Assembly (NCBI GenBank): GCA_937974465.1 | Contig: CALJWY010000022.1 | Span: forward strand, 1 to 10,547 | Direction: 5' to 3' | Source of the DNA: an uncultured Lysobacterales bacterium | GTDB lineage: Bacteria; Pseudomonadota; Gammaproteobacteria; Xanthomonadales; SZUA-36 | Length of the DNA stretch: 10,547 nucleotides | The notes under the pieces: model-generated | Told to the model about the DNA's origin: nothing | The model's input: only the letters and a program-made list of their open reading frames with translations | The model's database searches: none | Made by a program: the position numbers and the translations under genes | Shown here: piece after piece, positions 7,738-10,547 of the stretch | Position numbering within the stretch: position 1 is the first letter of the stretch | How the letters are laid out: the number at the start of each line of letters is the position of its first letter

Positions 7738-7759
7738 CCCGGGATAAAAACATCCCGGG
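7738..7759 (-). other. Second hairpin just after sulfatase 2
   Basis: CCCGGGAT (7738-7745) pairs with ATCCCGGG (7752-7759) around a 6-base loop, 15 bases past the sulfatase stop. No T run follows on the minus strand, so it is more likely a 3'-end stabilising structure that precedes the true terminator. Confidence 0.5.
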
Positions 7760-7774
7760 AAATGTAGAATGGAT

Positions 7775-9349
7775 TTAATTCTGAATCGCTATATCCATAA
7801 GCCTTTCAAGGTTACCGAGTGCTTTCTGTCTCTCAATCGTGTGGTAACCGATATTGGATGCACTTAAAGAGCTGCCAGGCTGGAAGGGGAAACCTTCAAT
7901 TGAGCCGAAGAATTTTTGTACAAAACCCTGTGCCGGAACCATCATCCACATATTGTCTGCATACCACCGGACATACATACCTGACTCACGCGAGGCGCTT
8001 TCAAACGGATCGGCTCTCAGGTTTGTGATCACCGGCCATTGTGGGGTCTCTCTGAATGCCTCGTTGATGGCGCCCCTTTCGGTTGCGAAAGCCACTTTCC
8101 AGTCATCCACCCGTAACGCATTCAGCAATCCGCTGGCTGCGAAATACATGATTTCCCTGCGTGGGCCTTTATCAACTTTACCTTCAAAATAGGGTTTGAA
8201 GTTATAACCATCGAGGTGCACCCTGAATGTCTTGCCATTGGCCTTGTAGCCTTTTTCTGAAGCGAGCTGCTCTTTGACATCATCCACACCCGCTGCAGCC
8301 ACCAGGGTTGGCATCCAGTCTTCATGGCTCATGATATCGTTGACGATTGTTCCGGGTTTAATCGTACCTGGCCACTTGACCATTTGCGGCACACGCATTC
8401 CACCTTCCCAGGTCGTACCCTTTTCACCATGGTATGGAGACGCTCCACCATCGGGCCAGGTGAACTTCTCTGCGCCGTTGTCCGTGGAAAACACGACAAT
8501 GGTGTTATCTTCAATACCCAGTTCTTTCAATTTCTCCAGGAAACTACCGACCATGTCATCGAGTTCGACCATGCCGTCTGCGTACAGGCTGATACCTGTT
8601 TTGCCCCGGTATTTTTCCTGTAACCGTGTCCAGACATGCATGCGGGTGAAATTCATCCAGACGAAGAACGGCTTGTCCGCTTTAACCGCACGTTCCATGA
8701 AATCTTTGGCTGCATTTCCAAACTCGGAATCGACGGTTTCCATGCGCTTTCTGGTCAGCGGGCCGGTATCCTCAATTTTCCCATCTGCGTAGGAATGGAT
8801 CACACCGCGTGGCCCAAATTTCTTATGAAATTCGGGATCCTTTGGGTAGTAATAGGTTTCAGGTTCTTCTTCCGCGTTCAAGTGGTAAAGATTTCCAAAA
8901 AACTCGTCAAAACCATGCGCTGTCGGCAGGTGTTTGTCCTGGTCACCCAGGTGGTTTTTGCCGAATTGGCCGGTGGTATAACCTTGCTCTTTGAGCAGAT
9001 CACCAATGGTGGGTGTCCAGTCAGGGATACCGTGATCGCTACCCGGCATACCGATGGTTAACAATCCCGTTCTGAATGGCTGCTGTCCCAGCACGAATGC
9101 TGCACGACCCGCGGTACAGGACTGTTGAGCGTACATATCGGTAAACAACGCGCCCTCGTTTGCTATGGAGTCAATATGAGGCGTCTGATAGCCCATACCA
9201 CCACGGTTATATGCACTGGCATTCCAGACACCAATATCATCCCCCCATAACACCAGGATATTTGGCTTGTCCGCAGCCATTGATGTGGCGCTGACCATCA
9301 GAAACAAAATGGCAAGCGACACATTTATTAATTTCTTACTTTGATACAT
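7775..9349 (-). CDS. Exported type I sulfatase (paralogue 2)
   Basis: This 524-residue formylglycine-dependent sulfatase is built like its neighbour. It has a signal peptide (residues 1-25, SMA before ADKPNIL) and the catalytic set at identical positions: D37-D38, C78 in CTAGR, K131, H133, H238, D290-N291 and K310. Over residues 131-200 the two proteins share 58 of 70 residues by hand count, a region that includes GFDEFFGNLYHLNAE. They diverge in the C-terminal part from about residue 330, where this protein has an extra segment around 350-370 (KEQLASEKGYKANGKTF) and a longer tail, which may change substrate choice. I chose the ATG at 9349 because GGAGG lies five bases upstream and the signal peptide begins there; the 19 upstream codons in frame are leader. 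The gene has its own terminator and shares an upstream dyad with the other sulfatase. Substrate unknown; an arylsulfatase label would be only a convention. Confidence 0.95.
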   Translation of the reverse strand: MYQSKKLINVSLAILFLMVSATSMAADKPNILVLWGDDIGVWNASAYNRGGMGYQTPHIDSIANEGALFTDMYAQQSCTAGRAAFVLGQQPFRTGLLTIGMPGSDHGIPDWTPTIGDLLKEQGYTTGQFGKNHLGDQDKHLPTAHGFDEFFGNLYHLNAEEEPETYYYPKDPEFHKKFGPRGVIHSYADGKIEDTGPLTRKRMETVDSEFGNAAKDFMERAVKADKPFFVWMNFTRMHVWTRLQEKYRGKTGISLYADGMVELDDMVGSFLEKLKELGIEDNTIVVFSTDNGAEKFTWPDGGASPYHGEKGTTWEGGMRVPQMVKWPGTIKPGTIVNDIMSHEDWMPTLVAAAGVDDVKEQLASEKGYKANGKTFRVHLDGYNFKPYFEGKVDKGPRREIMYFAASGLLNALRVDDWKVAFATERGAINEAFRETPQWPVITNLRADPFESASRESGMYVRWYADNMWMMVPAQGFVQKFFGSIEGFPFQPGSSLSASNIGYHTIERQKALGNLERLMDIAIQN

Positions 9350-9435
9350 GACGTCCTCCAGAAAACAATGCAGTTTAAAGAAACACTTTACCCTTGTGAA
9401 AACCAAAATGTGGCAGGTTAAACAGGCGTTTTGTA

Positions 9436-9474
9436 GTGGTAGATTGATTAGCCAATCAATTTTCCGGTTAGATA
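9436..9474 (-). promoter_or_regulatory. Conserved dyad element upstream of sulfatase 2
   Basis: On the minus strand this reads TATcTAACcGGA, then ATTGATT, GGCT, AATCAATC and ACCAC. The core is a perfect 7-bp inverted repeat with a 4-base loop, containing the ATTGA-N8-TCAAT spacing shared with 7535-7573. It begins 87 bases upstream of the start codon here and 91 bases upstream for sulfatase 1. It is probably a regulator-binding site; the protein is unknown. Confidence 0.55.
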
Positions 9475-9499
9475 TCTTAACGTATCACAAGGAAAAAAC

Positions 9500-9538
9500 A
9501 TTGACATTTCTGACGATTCCCGTGCCGTCTCTGTCAAT
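9500..9538 (-). terminator. Probable terminator after the barrel protein gene
   Basis: On the minus strand ATTGACA (9538-9532) pairs with TGTCAAT (9506-9500), with an inner GACG/CGTC pair, and the stem is followed at once by GTTTTTTCC. The T run is good but the stem is interrupted by unpaired bases, so the terminator is likely but not certain. It lies about 125 bases past the TAG stop of the barrel gene. Confidence 0.5.
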
Positions 9539-9663
9539 AAAACTTCGGAGCTGTTGGATATTCCGCATGCAGGCTGAAATTCCTGTTCCCCTTGACTGCT
9601 GTGGAAAAGCTTCTCGTCAGCAGGATGTTAAACACCCAAACCAGCGTATCAGCACACACTTGC

Positions 9664-10527
9664 CTAGCGGGTAAAGGGCGCACGGAAATTAACCGTGATG
9701 GCCCGAAAACTGCCATCGCTGTTAAAGCGGTAAATCAGCCCCAGGTGTTGAAAATCCATAAACCATATTTTGATGGGGCCATCCTGCCTGCCAATGGCCA
9801 GGCCGATTTCCCATTCATCCTCAATCGAAACGGGTTCGGACGCTACGCGCGGGAAAGACGGATCGTTTTCATACCAGCGATAACTGATATCCCAATTCAA
9901 ACTGAGGCCTGTTCCTGATCGCAAGGAGATTGGGTAACTGAAATCCAGTCCGGCCAGCACCCCGTTCAGGTTGTCTGAGCCGCCGTTAGTTTCATCATAT
10001 CCTGCAAAGAACACCTCGTTTACGATACCCCAGTCCAATTGCCCTGTTTGAAAACTGAACCTGCTTTTGAGGCCGGCATCATAGATCAAGGCACTGCCAT
10101 CGGTATCCTTCTCTGTACCCCAGCCCAGGTGGCCATAAGCCCGCAGATGCCAGCGTGATGAAATCGGGTATTCGATTTCCACGCCCGGGGTGAAGCTCAT
10201 GGTTCCGATGTTCTCAATATCAACAAAATCGCTAATGTCATCCAGCTTGTGCAGGCCAAATGTCACGGGGAAGTGAAACTCTACCCCGAGTGTTCGCTGA
10301 CCTGACTCATCAATAGAGGAATCGCTGTAATACCAGCGGGGTGGAATTCTCAACACATAGACCTGTCGATCACCAGCCAGTTTGTACCAACCCGTACCCA
10401 GACCCGAACCATAGGCCCAATGCACCGAATCGGTCTCGGTTTCTGCCGCTGCTAAGACTCCCGGCAGAAGCAGCAGTAACCCTGTCGCCAGCATGGTGGC
10501 ATGAAAACTTGAGAGTTTGCGGTTCAT
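9664..10527 (-). CDS. Exported protein, probable outer-membrane beta-barrel, function unknown
   Basis: I do not recognise a named family for this 287-residue protein. The start chosen, ATG at 10527, opens a clear signal peptide (MNRKLSS, a leucine-rich core, then GVLAAAETE with cleavage near residue 28). The frame remains open upstream through a TTG at 10545 toward the window edge, so an earlier start cannot be excluded, and no strong ribosome site is visible before the ATG. The mature part shows many amphipathic strands of 8-10 residues with alternating aromatic residues and Gly/Asp/Asn turns (for example RTLGVEFHFPVTFGL, WHLRAYGHLGWG, FSFQTGQLDWGIVNEVFF, LSLNWDISYRWY), as in outer-membrane barrels. 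It ends in a strand (ITVNFRAPFTR) that lacks the usual terminal Phe. It lies directly upstream of the sulfatases, but a terminator-like hairpin separates them. A role as a pore or surface protein is a guess. Confidence 0.75.
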   Translation of the reverse strand: MNRKLSSFHATMLATGLLLLLPGVLAAAETETDSVHWAYGSGLGTGWYKLAGDRQVYVLRIPPRWYYSDSSIDESGQRTLGVEFHFPVTFGLHKLDDISDFVDIENIGTMSFTPGVEIEYPISSRWHLRAYGHLGWGTEKDTDGSALIYDAGLKSRFSFQTGQLDWGIVNEVFFAGYDETNGGSDNLNGVLAGLDFSYPISLRSGTGLSLNWDISYRWYENDPSFPRVASEPVSIEDEWEIGLAIGRQDGPIKIWFMDFQHLGLIYRFNSDGSFRAITVNFRAPFTR

Positions 10528-10547
10528 TTGATGGCTTTCACACAAAC

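Larger units (their letters stand above)
7445..7774. other. Intergenic region between the two sulfatases
   Basis: These 330 bases hold two hairpins past the stop of sulfatase 2 (7738-7759, 7684-7710), an imperfect inverted repeat (CGGAGT at 7636-7641, ACTCCG at 7657-7662) and the dyad element of sulfatase 1 (7535-7573). A possible promoter on the minus strand is TTGCGA (7501-7496), 18-base spacer, TATTCA (7477-7472), then the GGAGG ribosome site (7454-7450). The promoter is a weak match. No gene is seen. Confidence 0.55.
9350..9663. other. Intergenic region between barrel protein and sulfatase 2
   Basis: These 314 bases carry, in the minus-strand direction, the likely terminator of the barrel gene (9500-9538 with T run at 9493-9498), the sulfatase 2 dyad (9474-9436), a plausible promoter TTCACA (9400-9395), 17-base spacer, TAAACT (9377-9372), and the GGAGG ribosome site (9359-9355). 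With that promoter the dyad would sit roughly 70 to 110 bases before the transcript start, a usual place for an activator. No gene is seen. Confidence 0.5.

Noticed and set aside
9350..9406. 19-residue N-terminal extension of sulfatase 2
   Set aside because: Same reasoning: GGAGG at 9355-9359 and a signal peptide starting at the ATG at 9349 decide the start.
9591..9625. CTGCTG/CAGCAG inverted repeat past the barrel gene
   Set aside because: Only 6 bp with a 16-base loop and no T run; the hairpin at 9500-9538 is the better terminator.

Overview
The window looks like ordinary chromosomal DNA of a Gram-negative bacterium, most likely a gammaproteobacterium and possibly marine. The evidence is two lipoproteins, a periplasmic lytic transglycosylase of the MltF type, a probable outer-membrane barrel, strong GGAGG-type ribosome sites and mid-range GC by eye. 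The species cannot be named from this sequence. Every supported gene lies on the minus strand, so transcription runs from high to low coordinates. I see no RNA genes, insertion sequences, phage genes or CRISPR array.

Layout in the direction of transcription: (1) 10527-9664, a secreted, probably outer-membrane beta-barrel protein of unknown function, followed by a hairpin and T run. (2) 9349-7775 and 7444-5900, two paralogous exported type I sulfatases, both with a CTAGR formylglycine motif. Each has its own leader and its own downstream hairpin terminator. They share a 39-bp upstream element containing an ATTGA-N8-TCAAT dyad. (3) 5549-4029, an exported protein joining a solute-binding domain to a transglycosylase domain, as in MltF. 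(4) 3596-3147 and 3103-2522, two small lipoproteins, the second of the DUF4136 family, ending at a good terminator at 2480-2461. (5) 2248 to the left edge, a tight run of MoxR-type AAA+ ATPase, DUF58 protein and DUF4381 membrane protein (cut by the edge). This is the start of the usual MoxR/VWA-type cluster.

How the genes may work together: the sulfatases probably remove sulfate from an organic sulfate ester in the periplasm or outside the cell. They need a formylglycine-generating enzyme or equivalent, which is not in this window. The lytic transglycosylase, the lipoproteins and the barrel are envelope proteins. The MoxR-DUF58-DUF4381 group is probably a chaperone-like membrane-associated system. 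A direct functional link between that group and the sulfatases is only a guess from proximity. The strongest non-coding signal is the shared promoter-distal dyad of the two sulfatase genes, which suggests joint control by one regulator.
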